Shown piece after piece: positions 22,363-33,417 of a DNA stretch of 64,000 nucleotides. A model generated the notes under the pieces. That model saw nothing but the letters and a program-made list of their open reading frames with translations. It did not search any database and was not told the origin of the DNA. The DNA comes from Kitagawia praeruptora (lineage: Eukaryota; Streptophyta; Magnoliopsida; Apiales; Apiaceae): positions 105,692,501 through 105,756,500 of the forward strand of contig CM075346.1 of NCBI GenBank assembly GCA_037693485.1, read 5' to 3'. Position 1 is the first letter of the stretch. Every line of letters starts with the position of its first letter. The position numbers and the translations under genes were made by a program.

Positions 22363-22844
22363 TGAAGGGTTTCAAGGCAACAAATGCAGCGGAAAGCAAT
22401 AATTAAAACAATAAAATCGAAACCCAATCGTAGGATCCATGCAAAACAAGACATTTAATTCGTAGTTATGAACGTTTACCTTAAAACGAAGCTTTAACAG
22501 TTGATGACAGATGGAGGTCCTAAATTGAAATCACCATACAGCCCTTGCGTCAAGATCTGTGTCTCTAAATTGTCCACACAAACGTCCAATCGTCCAACGA
22601 TCAAGGGAGCCGGTACTAGCCGAAGAACCTGCCTCTCTCTCTAGCCTCTCACACGTTTTAGCGAATTGCAAAAAGTCTATCCCTAAACAATACATCATTA
22701 TGTATTTATAGGGAAGAGAGATTGGGCTAAAACCCTAAATCGAATTGGGCTTCTCCAAACCCATTCTGATTTGGTTTTATTATTAAATTCGAATTCTCTT
22801 TAATAATTAATTAAGACCACACTAGTACAAAAATGACCTTATAC

Positions 22845-23225
22845 GTCGCCTCTTATACGTCGGTTCTGGCCAAAGGCGACGTATAAAGTAGTTATATACG
22901 TCGGTTCCGCCTAAAGGCGACGTATAAGGTCTATTTTACACATTTTTTACGTCGGTTCAAGAAAAAGCCGACGTATAAGGTCATATTATACGTCGGTTGG
23001 AGAAAAGGCGACGTATATAATGCTACTTTATACGTCGGTTGAAGAAAAGGTGACGTATATAATGCTACTTTATACGTCGGTTGATAAAAAGGCGACGTAT
23101 ATAATCCTACTTTATACGTCGGTTGAGAAAAGGCGACGTATATAATCCTACTTTATACGTCGGTTGAGAAAAGGCGACGTATATAATCCTACTTTATACG
23201 TCGCTCTAAATATAACCGACGTATA
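22845..23225. repeat. Left hairpin tandem array, about 42-bp units
   Basis: Repeats of TATACGTCGGTTGAGAAAAG followed by GCGACGTATA, each unit an imperfect palindrome, with units near 22987, 23029, 23071, 23112 and 23153. Earlier units at 22845-22950 are longer and more diverged. Confidence 0.88.
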
Positions 23226-23998
23226 AAACCTTTTAAAAAAAGTGTTGTGTCACCACGTGTCACATTACTATTGGGTGTTGAGGAAGCACACGGATTGTGC
23301 TTCTTTAAATTGCTGTCAGCCATTGGATTAAGCACACATATTCATTATTATTAGATCTCATTCGTTCATTTTTTTCCCATTTTAACTCTCTTTTAACAAT
23401 CTCACAATTATTATTATTATTCAATATTATTCAATTTCACAATCTCTTTCTCTCGACCGAATCATATCGCGTCTCTCTCTCCCTTCGCTTCTCTCTCTCT
23501 CTCTCGTCTCAATATCTTTCTCTACACTCTCTTCCCTCAATCTCTCTCTCTCTCAACCTCTATCTCTCCCAATCTCTCTCAATTTCTCGACCTGAAAGCT
23601 GGGCGGAGATGGTGTGGGTGGCGATTGATGGATAAAAGAGGGCGGAGGCGAGAAGTTATGGGTGGGCTTGTGGTGAAGGAGATGAGGTGAATTTGGAATT
23701 GGGGGTTTTGTTTACAATGGGTTTTTTGTTGGCGGAAAGGGAATTAAGGGGGGGGCTGTGGGTGGGATAGTTATGTCTCTCTCTGCCCTCTTCTCTCCCC
23801 TACTATCCCTCTTCCCTTCTCTCTCGACATCTCTCCGAACCAGGGCATAAAAGTGAGAATTTGTTTGTTTATGTTGATTGAATTTTTGATTCATAGGTTT
23901 GGATGTTTTTTTATTGAATTTGTTTGTTTTGATGATTGTTTTTGCAGCGTCGACTTCACTGTCTATAAGGTAAGAAGCAGTTTAATTAGCTAATCTAA

Positions 23999-24503
23999 TA
24001 GTTGATGGTTGATTCACTTTGGAAGCTTAATGTAGCTGATATTGAAGCCACTCTTTCTCGCGTTTGTCAGATTGTTGTCGTGCACTCTTCACTTTATTTT
24101 GGTTGTGATGCAAGTCTATGGTGAATGGCATTTAAAGTCTCGTTATGGTTCTGTTTTCTTCGCCTTGTTCAGGTTCTACAAGATAATAGTGTAAAAAAGG
24201 AGGAGCTCCGTGCAAGAGCTAAGGGATTAAAAACCCTTGGTAAAATATTTCAGGTATTCTTTATAGCTCAATATTGTTATCTTCTGGTCATTTTGTAGCT
24301 TTTCCAAATCTAGTAGCTGATACACTTGCAATGATTTGATGTAGAGGGAAAAATCATCTAATGGCAATGACAGTGAAAAGGCAACCAGCAGTAACACCCA
24401 TAAACTGAATGGAAGTGAATCAATGAACGATACTGATTCTCCAAATAGGTTACCCAGATCATCAACCACGAGGGAAAGAAATAATACTGCATATGCTTCA
24501 CAG
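23999..24503 (+). pseudogene. Captured DnaJ-X domain exons (chaperone DnaJ 10-like)
   Basis: Three exon-like pieces with intact splice signals at several edges. 23999-24069 encodes DSLWKLNVADIEATLSRVCQ; 24173-24253 encodes VLQDNSVKKEELRARAKGLK then TLGKIFQ and ends at CAG/GTATTC; 24345-24503 encodes a Ser/Asn-rich tail starting REKSSNGNDSEKATSSN. The first two are the DnaJ-X domain found C-terminal to the J domain in plant DnaJ 10-type co-chaperones. No J domain is present, so this is a captured 3' part of the gene inside the CACTA element and cannot act as a co-chaperone. Confidence 0.72.
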
Positions 24504-25240
24504 GTGCCAATTATTGATTTCTTCCTAAGAGGCTTATATTTTAGTTGCTTATGTTGCTTCCCAGAATCTCATCTTGTTTAGAAAGGGTGCGTGCTTCATA
24601 TTAGGACTAGAGATTTTCAAGTATACTTTTATATTGTTTAACTTTTACAGACAGAGTATAATATAGTTTTATCAATTAATGTCTATCATATCAATTTAAA
24701 AACTTTGTTTCATGTCAACTATATATATATGGGATCAAGAAGCATAGCTATCATTCCTCTTTGAATGCTGTCCTAAATCCCGTCATTGAATTTATTAATT
24801 TATTATGCATGTTCTTGTTTTCTATATCCAAATGTGTTTTGGAATATAGTGTTACTCTTAACAAAGTAGTCTTTGTTTGGAACACATTCAAAATTGTATG
24901 AGTTTATTAGCTGTTGGCTGCTGAAACATCAGGTGATCTTTGAGTGGAATTTGCAATTGCTAGTAATAGATGAGCATGAAGAACCACCCAACTTTTGCAA
25001 GATGCAATGAACATGAGAACCTCATCTAAAAATCAGAATATGAAACAAAATGTCATTATTGGACGGCCTTTTCGGTATAACAGCCTTCAGAGTTGACAAG
25101 GGCTTGGATCGCTTTCTTTTCGGTATGATAGCCTTCAGAGTTGAATTTTGTATGCATAATTACCATAATCAAATAGAGCATGCTATGTTAATTACTTAAT
25201 TACACTATGCTAATATTATGTCTGCTTTTTCTTAATTCAG

Positions 25241-25419
25241 ATAGTGAAAGAAGAAATATGCTAAATTGGAAGAAACGGTTTGATATAGCATTGGGCATAG
25301 CTCGGGGGATTGTGTATCTTCTTCATGATTCAAGATTAAAAATCATTTACAGGGATTTGAAAGCAAGTAATGTTTTACTAGATGCTCAATTCACAGGGAT
25401 TTGTGTCTATCTCCTGTAA
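25241..25419 (+). pseudogene. Captured receptor-like kinase exon fragment
   Basis: After an acceptor (TTCAG, 25240) the frame reads DSERRNMLNWKKRFDIALGI then ARGIVYLLHDSRLKIIYRDL, KASNVLLDAQ, and soon stops. This is subdomain VI of plant S-domain/cysteine-rich receptor kinases. The catalytic HRD is YRD here and the family's YLHHDS is YLLHDS; the DFG segment is missing. It is a second host gene fragment, unrelated to the DnaJ-X exons 0.7 kb upstream, carried in the same CACTA element. Confidence 0.78.
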
Positions 25420-25899
25420 TAAATATGGGAGCAATGTTGCGTAAGTTAGCAAGTATTTCACTTACATGATGCAGTTGCTAGGTTTTTCGAATATCATACA
25501 TGTTTGATTACATCTTCTTATGCTTTTTCTTTGTGCATTTTGCAGGGAAATGGCCAAGTATTATCCAAGTATTTTGCTTGGATCTTCCTTTTCAGTGATG
25601 ATTTTCAAAAGCTGCTCCTTAGCTGTGCTTTTGTTTATGTAAATGTTGAATCAGCCTGACTAGCTTCAGTTGTCATTAGTTCTATGATACACATTCTTGT
25701 ATTCATGTAAAAAATTAAGTTTATATTTCCAGAAATTTTTAAAGATGTAATACTCATTCATTTATTGTGTGACTGCGAGTGCGAGTTGACTCGGTTGGAT
25801 GTTAGTGGGTGATGCTTTTTTTATTGTGTTACAGAGAAACAAAACAATTTTTTTTAATTTCTTGGACCTTTTACGTCGATTTTTTTTTAGTTTTTTTTT

Positions 25900-26285
25900 T
25901 ATAATATACGTCGGTCTTTTTAGTATTATACGTCGGTTGTTTCTAGAAAATATACGTCGGTTGTTTTGAAGAACCGACGTAAAAGGATAACAATATACGT
26001 CGGTTATTAGAAGAACCGACGTAAAAGGATACAATATACGTCGGTTGTTTAGAAGAACCGACGTAAAAGGGTACAATATACGTCGGTTGTTTAGAAGAAC
26101 CGACGTAAAATGATACAATATACGTCGGTTGTTTAGAAGAACCGACGTAAAAGGGTACAATATACGTCGGTTGTTTAGAAGAACCGACGTAAAAGGGTAC
26201 AATATACGTCGCCTTTTTAACCGACGTAAAAGACTCTGACCTTATACGTCGCCAGCCCATACGTCGCCATTTAACCGACGTATAA
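25900..26285. repeat. Right hairpin tandem array, about 43-bp units
   Basis: Units of TATACGTCGGTTGTTTAGAA followed by GAACCGACGTAAAAG, starting near 25951, 25994, 26034, 26077, 26120 and 26163. It shares the TATACGTCGG core with the left array but has a different spacer. Confidence 0.88.
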
Positions 26286-27299
26286 GACCTATTTAACCAA
26301 TTTCGAATTTAATTATTTAATTTAAATTAAAACTCCTTTTAAACGTTCTTATTGTGTAACCTTTTAGGTTATTATTACGTTGGAAATAATTTTAATATCT
26401 AATAATAAAATTATAAACAATGAGCGGCATCTAGTAATACATCATTGCTACCCAAGTAATAATAATTGGTGATCCAATTAAACCTTTCGTGATTAATGTT
26501 TCCGTGTAATATAATCACTTTAACCATATATTATAGATTAAACTCGAGGCATGTTCTTAGTCATCCTCTTCGAAGTTTAATCCGGGTTTCCTTGATCAAT
26601 GAGTAAACTATTAAAACAAATCAATATTTGAGCATGGCCATGCATTTTCATAATCTCACTCAATCAAGAGGCCAATAATATCTCTCCTAATAATAGGAGG
26701 GTTAAATCCTTTATCTATCATTCATATTTCTCATACGTCTCATAATATACCCGATGTCCACTTTTATCATTACCCGGTCAAAGGTAACTTTTAATGAAGT
26801 TAAAGTATATTAATTAATCCTCGTATAGAAATATAATGATCTCAAGTCTAAGGATCATTACACCATTATCACTGTGAGTCTTTCTAATGACATTATCAAC
26901 ATGTAGAATCTCACTGTGGGTCAATCCAGTGCCATGTAGAATATTGCGTGCACCTATGTTCTTGACTTTAGTATCACTATACCTATGACCAATGAGATGT
27001 GGTCATCAGTCAACAAACATAATAATCTTTATGCATTATAATTGTCCCATATTAATAATGCTCGATTAGGGATATTTAGGATTATAAATATTATTCATAT
27101 AATCTCATTTTTAAGTCACATACTTAAAGATATATAATACATGTTACATATTCCAAGTACATTTATTATTCTTAACATTTATTTCGCAGTAAACAAAGAC
27201 ATAATAAATCAATATAGAAATAATCGTTGGAACATAACAAAATAGTCTTTCCTAGAAGCACAACTACATTATTTCTAGGGCACTAACACTGTCAATCTC

Positions 27300-28764
27300 C
27301 CACTTGCACTAGAGCCAATCGCTCATGTATCTAATACTCATGGAACTATTGTGACCTTCGTGCTTCTGCTGCGACAAATCCTTGGTCAGTGGTTCCGCAA
27401 CATTATCATTAGTATGCACTTTACATATATGTATATCTCCTTGATCATTAAACTCATTAATAAGGTGATATCGCCTAAGTAAATTATCAACCAACCTTCT
27501 TGGTTGCTTCGCAAGCATCAATATACTCAGCCTCCATTGTAGAATCATTTATTGTCTTTATTGTGAACTATTCCAGCTTACAACACCTCCATTTAGACAA
27601 AACACGAATCCAGACTGGGACAAAAAAATTGTCCCTTTCTGTCTGGAAACTAGCATTAGTGTAACCACTTACAACCAGCTTCTCATCTCCTCCGTATATA
27701 AAGAACGAATCTTTAGTCCGTTTATGGTACTTAAGAATATTCTTGACGGCTATCCAGTGACCCTCACCTGGATTAGATTGGTATCTCTTCGTCATGCTTA
27801 AAGCATACGAGACATCGGGACGAGTACATATCCTTGCATACATATTAGAACCAATTGCCAAAGCATATGGTACTTTACTCATACGGTCCTCATCATCTGA
27901 TGATTTAGGACAGTTTTTCTTTGCCTCTTGCATTCTTAAATAATGCAATACTTTGCCAATGTATATACTCTGACTTAAGCCGATTAATCTTTTAGATCTA
28001 TCTCTATAGACCCTGATCCCTAAGATATAGGTAGCATCGCCTAAGTCTTTAATCGAAAAACTTTTTCCCAACCAAGTCTTCATAGCCTGTAGAGAAGGAA
28101 TTTCATTCCCTATTAGTAATATGTCATCTACATATGATACTAGGAAAGACAAATGGCTCCCACTAACCTTCTTGTAAACACACGGCTCATCCTCATTTTG
28201 TATGAAGCCAAACTCTTTGACTGTTTCATCAAAATGGATGGTCCATCTCCTTCAGGCCTGCTTTAATCCATAAATGGATCGTAACAACTTACAAACCATT
28301 CTAGCAAACCTTGAATCGACAAAACCCTCAGGTTGTGTCATGTACACATCCTCTTCTAAGCTCCCATCTAAGAAAGCGGTCTTGACATCCATTTGCCAAA
28401 TCTCATAGTCATAATAAGCTGCTATCGCAAGCAAAATCCTGATGGATTTGACCATAGCTACTGGTGAGAAAGTTTCATCACAGTCAATACCATGAATTTG
28501 CTTGAAACCTTTCGCCACTAGTCTTGCTTTATAGGTCTGTAAATTTCCATCCATGTCAATTTTCTTCTTGAAAACCCACTTGTACTCTATGGGTTTTACC
28601 CCATCAGGTGGTTCAACCAAAGTCCATACGTGGTTTTCATACATGGAATCCATCTCAGATTTCATGGCCTCCATCCATCTCTTAGAATCTGGACTATTCA
28701 TAACATCCTTGTAGGTGAGAGGCTCATCATTATCTACAAGCATCACATCGCCACTTTGAGTCAT
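27300..28764 (-). pseudogene. Copia reverse transcriptase-RNase H, broken (Tork-like)
   Basis: 28764-28255 encodes the RT N-terminal part (KRWMEAMKSEMDSMYENHVW, then YKARLVAKGFKQIHGIDCDE and FLDGSLEEDVYMTQPEGF). An in-frame TGA at 28252-28254 replaces the usual Ser after YGLKQA. The same frame then continues through the catalytic YVDD (YVDDILLIGNE, about 28131) to RNase H. A frameshift near 27615 and more changes to 27309 destroy the end. Protease and integrase are missing upstream, where Sirevirus sequence begins across a palindrome. Not functional. Confidence 0.85.
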
Positions 28765-28773
28765 GAGAAATCC

Positions 28774-28817
28774 ATAATAGTCACATTTATAGTGTTGACT
28801 ATAAATGTGACTATTAT
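28774..28817. repeat. Perfect 20-bp palindrome with 4-base spacer at an element junction
   Basis: Left arm ATAATAGTCACATTTATAGT (28774-28793), spacer GTTG, right arm its exact complement (28798-28817). Similarity continues imperfectly outward (GAGAAATCC versus GAGAAAAGC). It lies exactly where Tork-like RT sequence meets Sirevirus-like protease sequence. Confidence 0.9.
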
Positions 28818-29215
28818 GCTTTTCTCATCACATCACCCAGTTGACTTATGCTTAAAAGTGTGTGTTTTAAGCCTTCAACCAGTGCTACGTTTTCTATGAT
28901 GACATTCCCCAAAACAATTGAGCCATATCCCAGAGTTTCTCATTTGTTGCCATCTCCAAAAGATATTACTGGGCCAGCTTTCTTCTCAAACTTTGTAAGC
29001 AGGGACTTCTTTCCAGTCATATGTCCAGAGCATTCACTGTCCAATATAATTGAATGCTTCCTTCCTGTGCCCTACAAACAAAAAGTGACTAGTTAAGAAT
29101 TTTTAGGACCCAACTTTGATTGGATCCTTTCTTACTAGATATAGAAACAACAGGCTTTGAAGATTTTGCTTTTGATTTACCTGTTGCAGAGTCAACCTTA
29201 GACTCTGATTTCACA
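28818..29215 (-). pseudogene. Sirevirus-like Gag/Pol junction and protease fragment
   Basis: After the Gag stop at 29218 an in-frame stretch (FVKSESKVDSATGKSKAKSS…) precedes, in another frame, the protease-like LDSECSGHMTGKKSLLTKFE, then a TGA, then NVALVEGLKHTLLSISQL. This is the N-terminal pol order of Sirevirus elements. It is cut off at the palindrome 28774-28817 and carries at least one frameshift and one stop. Confidence 0.7.
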
Positions 29216-29217
29216 AA

Positions 29218-31380
29218 CTATTTGTGACTAGGAGTTTCAAATTTCAGAGAATAATAGTCATAATACAGTTCGTGATATTCTCTACACATGTAAATGGAAT
29301 GAAGTAAACTACCATAATGATAACAAGCTTTTTGTGGTTGGTATTTAATTTTCTGAGTCTTGGGGAATCTGGACTCAGTTTTCCAAGAAGGTTTTTGATT
29401 GCAGTCTAGAGCCAAATGATTATGATTTCCATACTTATAGCATTTCTTCCTAGGTGCATCAGGTACATTCTTGTAATTATTTTCTTTGTTAATACCTTCT
29501 TTTCCATTCCTATTTCTCTTAATCTTGCTAGACTCTGAAAGACCATCCAGTCTCTGTTTCAACTGAGACTTAGACAGAAAACGTATGTTGACATTTTTAG
29601 GTTTCTCTAACACTTTCTCATCTGAATTACTATTGTAGATTCTCTTGTGTACAACAGGGGTACCATTTAAATCAACAAATTTAACATGATTAGGTTCAGA
29701 AACAATTTTCTTACCTTCAGATTTAGATGTGCTAGCTTCTACTTTACTATTATCATTGACAATAGCTACACTTTCTTCTTGCCTAGCCTTATCAAAACCT
29801 AAACCATTAACTTTACCAAGAATTTGATTTTCAATGATTTCTTGAGTCTTTTTACCAGAGTTGTTAATGGTTTTCATCATATCTCTCTCTTCTTCTAGTT
29901 CTTTTCTGACATAATCATAAGCCTCAAGAATAACACTATAATCATGCTTAGCTTTATCAGAACTTAACCTGTATTCTTCCATTTGAATTAACTCAGATTC
30001 AAGAAAATTATTTCTATCAACTAATTTATCATTCTTAACCTTAAGATCATCTCTTTCACTAGTAAGAATTCTAAAATTAGTCATAAGATTCTTAAACTCA
30101 GCATGGATAGATCTAATATCATTAGAATCTAAGCTATCAAATGAATCAAGAGAATGAAGTGATACCTTAACAGAAGATGAAGAAGTTTTCTTTGGAGATC
30201 CAGGCTTATCTGAAGCCCTTGCCATCAAAGCAATGTTATCATAATCCAATTCATCTTTAGAATCACTGGAGTCTGCCCAATCCTTATGTGTGACCATGAG
30301 TGCATTACCCTTTCCTGAATTCCTGGGCTTCTTACACTCACTTGCAAAGTGTCCAAGCTCGCTGCAGTTAAAGCACTTGATCTTTGCCTTATCAAGCTTG
30401 ACAATTGTACTTTTGCCCTTGTCACTCTTCTTCTCCTCTTTCTTTTGAAAAGATCCTTTGCTAAATCTTCTCATGTTGAATCTTCCTTTCTTGAAAGCTT
30501 TAGCAAACATAGCAAAGAGTTCCTGTATCTCAGATTCAGAATCACTGTTGTCAGAGTCTATATCAATAGTCTCTGACTCAGAACTTTCTTTGCTTTTCTT
30601 CTTCCTTGAGTTCTTCATAGCAAGCTCAACATGCTGTTCCTCTGGAAGCTTCTTTGATTCAGATTGAGCAGTGAGTGCTATAGTTTTCATCTTTCCTTCA
30701 CTCCTGCTCTTCTTCTGCTGCTTGTCAAGTTCATAAGCCCCCAGTTTACCATAAACTGCCTCTAATGATATTTCATCCAGATCATTAGCTTCCTCAATTG
30801 CAGATATCTTCTCATCATAGAAATCAGGCAAGGCTTTCATTAACTTAGTATTCATATCCTCCAAGTCATAATATTTACCGTGCATGGCCATCTCATTGAT
30901 GAGTTTTGTAAACCTATCAAAGGTATCAGTAAGTGACTCACCAGACTTGGATTCAAAGTATTCATACTGTTGTATGAGAAGTGTCCTCATATTCTTCCTG
31001 ACAGGTTTAGTTCCTTCACAATGAACCTTCAGATTGTCCCATATCTCCTTAGCAGTCTTACAAGAAAGAACATAGTTAGTGAAAATAGAATCAAGACTAT
31101 TGAACATTATGTTTCTCACTTTAGCATCCTTAAGAACGTTCTCCTTGTCCTTATCTGACCATTCAGATTTAGGCTTCTCTGCCGTGTGCTCTGGAACAAC
31201 ATTACCATTGACAGTTGCTTGACCAACAACCTTTGTCGGAACAAAAGGTCCATCTCTTATCCTATCAAGATAATCAGGGTCTGTTGCTTCCAGGTGATGC
31301 AACATCTTCACTTCCCACAAAGTATACTCGTTTCTCTTGAGCATAGGGATCTTAGTATTACCATCCTTATAACCATACAT
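29218..31380 (-). CDS. Sirevirus-like copia Gag
   Basis: Intact frame of 720 codons. The N-terminus (YTLWEVKMLHHLEA; NNLKVHCEG-type block DNLKVHCEGTKPVRKNMRT) is the UBN2-type Gag core. A zinc knuckle CFNCSELGHFASEC lies near residue 340. Two further knuckle-like blocks near the C-terminus have lost Cys residues (CYKYGNHNHLALDC and CYHYGSLLHSIYMC). The middle is acidic and Ser-rich with a predicted coiled coil around residues 430-520. Multiple knuckles and a long Gag are Sirevirus traits. It lies 50 bp inside the primer site of its 5' LTR (31430-33417). Pol is truncated, so the element could move only with help. Confidence 0.8.
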   Translation of the reverse strand: MYGYKDGNTKIPMLKRNEYTLWEVKMLHHLEATDPDYLDRIRDGPFVPTKVVGQATVNGNVVPEHTAEKPKSEWSDKDKENVLKDAKVRNIMFNSLDSIFTNYVLSCKTAKEIWDNLKVHCEGTKPVRKNMRTLLIQQYEYFESKSGESLTDTFDRFTKLINEMAMHGKYYDLEDMNTKLMKALPDFYDEKISAIEEANDLDEISLEAVYGKLGAYELDKQQKKSRSEGKMKTIALTAQSESKKLPEEQHVELAMKNSRKKKSKESSESETIDIDSDNSDSESEIQELFAMFAKAFKKGRFNMRRFSKGSFQKKEEKKSDKGKSTIVKLDKAKIKCFNCSELGHFASECKKPRNSGKGNALMVTHKDWADSSDSKDELDYDNIALMARASDKPGSPKKTSSSSVKVSLHSLDSFDSLDSNDIRSIHAEFKNLMTNFRILTSERDDLKVKNDKLVDRNNFLESELIQMEEYRLSSDKAKHDYSVILEAYDYVRKELEEERDMMKTINNSGKKTQEIIENQILGKVNGLGFDKARQEESVAIVNDNSKVEASTSKSEGKKIVSEPNHVKFVDLNGTPVVHKRIYNSNSDEKVLEKPKNVNIRFLSKSQLKQRLDGLSESSKIKRNRNGKEGINKENNYKNVPDAPRKKCYKYGNHNHLALDCNQKPSWKTESRFPKTQKIKYQPQKACYHYGSLLHSIYMCREYHELYYDYYSLKFETPSHK

Positions 31381-31410
31381 GATTGCAGATCTTTATGATT
31401 ATCCGAAATC

Positions 31411-31429
31411 AACCTGCTCTGATACCAAT
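31411..31429 (-). other. Primer binding site, initiator-Met tRNA
   Basis: On the minus strand the site reads TTGGTATCAGAGCAGGTT, directly adjoining the LTR at 31430. Confidence 0.9.
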
Positions 31430-33417
31430 TGTTAGCCCGGATATACTTGTAGAAGGGGGGGTTGAATACAAGTATAAGTAATCGTGTCTGATTTTTGCTC
31501 GAATAAATACATAAGAATAAACGAATAAACAAAACTTGTTTGTATTAATAGATGTTAGTAGTATTTTTGTGTGTTCGTTCTCAGGGAAAGACTAAATTTA
31601 ATTCAAAGTTCAGGTTTCTTATCTCTTTACGTCTAGAAGTTTGTGAGAAGAATTTTGGGTTTGTGTATTAACTAAATTATCCAAGAACTAATTATAAGCA
31701 CTAAGAATTGATTTTAAACTGAGATTCAAATATATGGGAAAACAATCTAAGAACTGGGGTTCTTCACTTGGTCTCAATACATGCTCAATATTAATGTGAT
31801 ATCTGTGTTCCTACCTTGCTGAAAACAATTCTTCTAAAGTTATACTGTACCCTCCCAGGTTACAATATAGTGCCTACAGCTACACCCTAATTGTCACTCC
31901 CGTGATACAATCAAAGTATATCTATAAACTGTCAAGTGCCAAGAATTATATGTCTCACAATTCTCCTATTAATCTCCCGATCTAATATTCAAATTATGTC
32001 TGTTAAATCATGTACTAAGATTGCAACTTCTCTCCCAAGCTTATTACAATCCCTAGAATACAATCAAAGGTTCATGACTCCCCTAATTGTGTTAAGATCT
32101 CATTAACAGATCAGCAAAGCAGAAAATCACGTAATCAAGCATGCATGAATACCAAGGAATACTACCCAATCCTCAGATTAAAGATTTAGTTACACATAAT
32201 TAAAGAAGAAAACAAAATAATAATGATAATTAATGAAAATATAATATTGAAGAAAGAATTGAAGATCGAAAGTACCTTAATATGATTAAAAGCTATGAAT
32301 TGTTATGATTTACAATGGTAGGATGTGTTTTAAATAGGCTCTACAAATCTTTCCCAGCAAGATATTACCTTCTATTACAATTAGAATTCAATTAAGGTAT
32401 TAAAAATTTCCCAAAATACAATTAGAACTAGAAAAGGGCAAAATAGTAATTTCTCTGCTCCCATCTATCTGCTGGTCGTGCTTCCTGGGCCCACCACACG
32501 CGGCCTGGTCGTGTAAGACCTATCCCATATTGTAGAAAATCTCTCAAGCTTCGCGTGGGCAGTAAAATCGCTGAAAACGGACTTCTAGAACTCCAAATAT
32601 GGCCCAAACAGTATAAGCTGCGCAACCCTTCTCAAAAATCCGAATTTTAATCAATTAATTCTCCAAAAACGATAGAAGCATCAACCTTAATCAACATTCT
32701 CGTAAATCTGCACAACTAAGCAAAACACATCAAAACTACAACAACTTGAGTCCAAAACAATCAATTTAAGCCGAACGGAGGCATTCCAAGTGGATATAAA
32801 ATCCACTTATCAATAGATCAAATAAAAAATCTACCAAAGGTGTACAAATACCTTTAGCAGCTGCTGACAATACAAATCTCTCTCTGTTTGTTTCGAACTC
32901 TCGAATACAAACCTTATACTAAGCTCTCTGCTCTTTTTCGCTCTCGCTATGTTTCCAATGATATTGAGAGAGTATTTATAATGCTACCTATCAACTAATA
33001 ACAGAAAGTAATGAATAATACAATGTAATATTCTGCCGTCCAGTTGATAGTTTCCACCAATAGCAAACTCTTTCCTTCATGATAACTTCTTGCTGTTCTT
33101 CAAAAAACAACGATCCTGTTTTTTAGCACTTTCCAGTTTCTGTAGCATCCACAATGACATCATCAGTAACACGACTGATATCAGAATTTCACCTTGCATC
33201 AGGAAATGACCAGCCATCAGTATTTGACTTGTCGTATCAGGATCTGCTCACAGTTCTTGAAATGTAGTCCCCGATACACTGTTCCTGACTTAACTCTACA
33301 GTTTACTGTCTAACACATATCTATACAAAGTACTAAATCCTTTATAAGATCAGGATATTACAAGAAGTATAAGCAAATTATATTCTCAACATCACAACTC
33401 ATGAATTATTCCTAACA
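31430..33417 (-). repeat. Sirevirus-like 5' LTR, interrupted by a Ty3 solo LTR
   Basis: Ends are TGTTAGCCCGG (31430) and CCTAACA (33417), giving TGTTAG/CTAACA terminal repeats. Removing the nested solo LTR and one target copy (31553-32817) leaves about 723 bp. TAGGA (33418-33422) is the outer flank. Confidence 0.8.
31553..32812 (-). mobile_element. Athila-like Ty3 solo LTR, 1,260 bp
   Basis: Flanked by the perfect 5-bp duplication ATAGA (31548-31552 and 32813-32817). On the minus strand it begins TGATAAGTGGATTTTATATC and ends with CTTTCCCTGAGAACGAACAC and ACTACTAACA, a text typical of Athila-type LTRs. No internal domain is present, so it is a solo LTR left by LTR-LTR recombination. Confidence 0.85.

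Larger units (their letters stand above)
22820..26290. mobile_element. CACTA-type element with hairpin arrays and captured exons
   Basis: The left end CACTAGTACAAAAATGACCT is a typical CACTA terminus. Both flanks carry arrays of TATACGTCGGTT…AACCGACGTA hairpin units (22845-23225 and 25900-26285). The matching right terminus (…GTACTAGTG) is not visible; the array stops near 26290, so that end is lost or decayed. The interior holds CT-rich leader sequence, three DnaJ-X exons and one receptor-kinase exon, all on the plus strand. No transposase frame. Confidence 0.75.
22363..27294 (-). mobile_element. 3' LTR of a Tork-like copia element, split by a CACTA insertion
   Basis: On the minus strand the polypurine tract AAGTGGGAGAT (about 27295-27305) is followed directly by TGACAGTGTTAGTGCC, the LTR start. 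The other end, TGAAGGGTTTC on the plus strand, is taken as 22363. The CACTA at 22820 to about 26290 sits within it, so the LTR itself would be roughly 1.45 kb. The outer boundary is less certain than the inner one. Confidence 0.6.

Noticed and set aside
25762..26260. Open frames of repeated peptide units on the minus strand
   Set aside because: They arise only from translating the 43-bp hairpin tandem array; two frames give different repetitive peptides, so no protein is supported.
22845..26285. Short repeats with spacers that could suggest a CRISPR-like array
   Set aside because: The units are imperfect palindromes in contiguous tandem with nearly constant spacers, lie at both ends of a CACTA element in plant DNA, and no cas genes exist.
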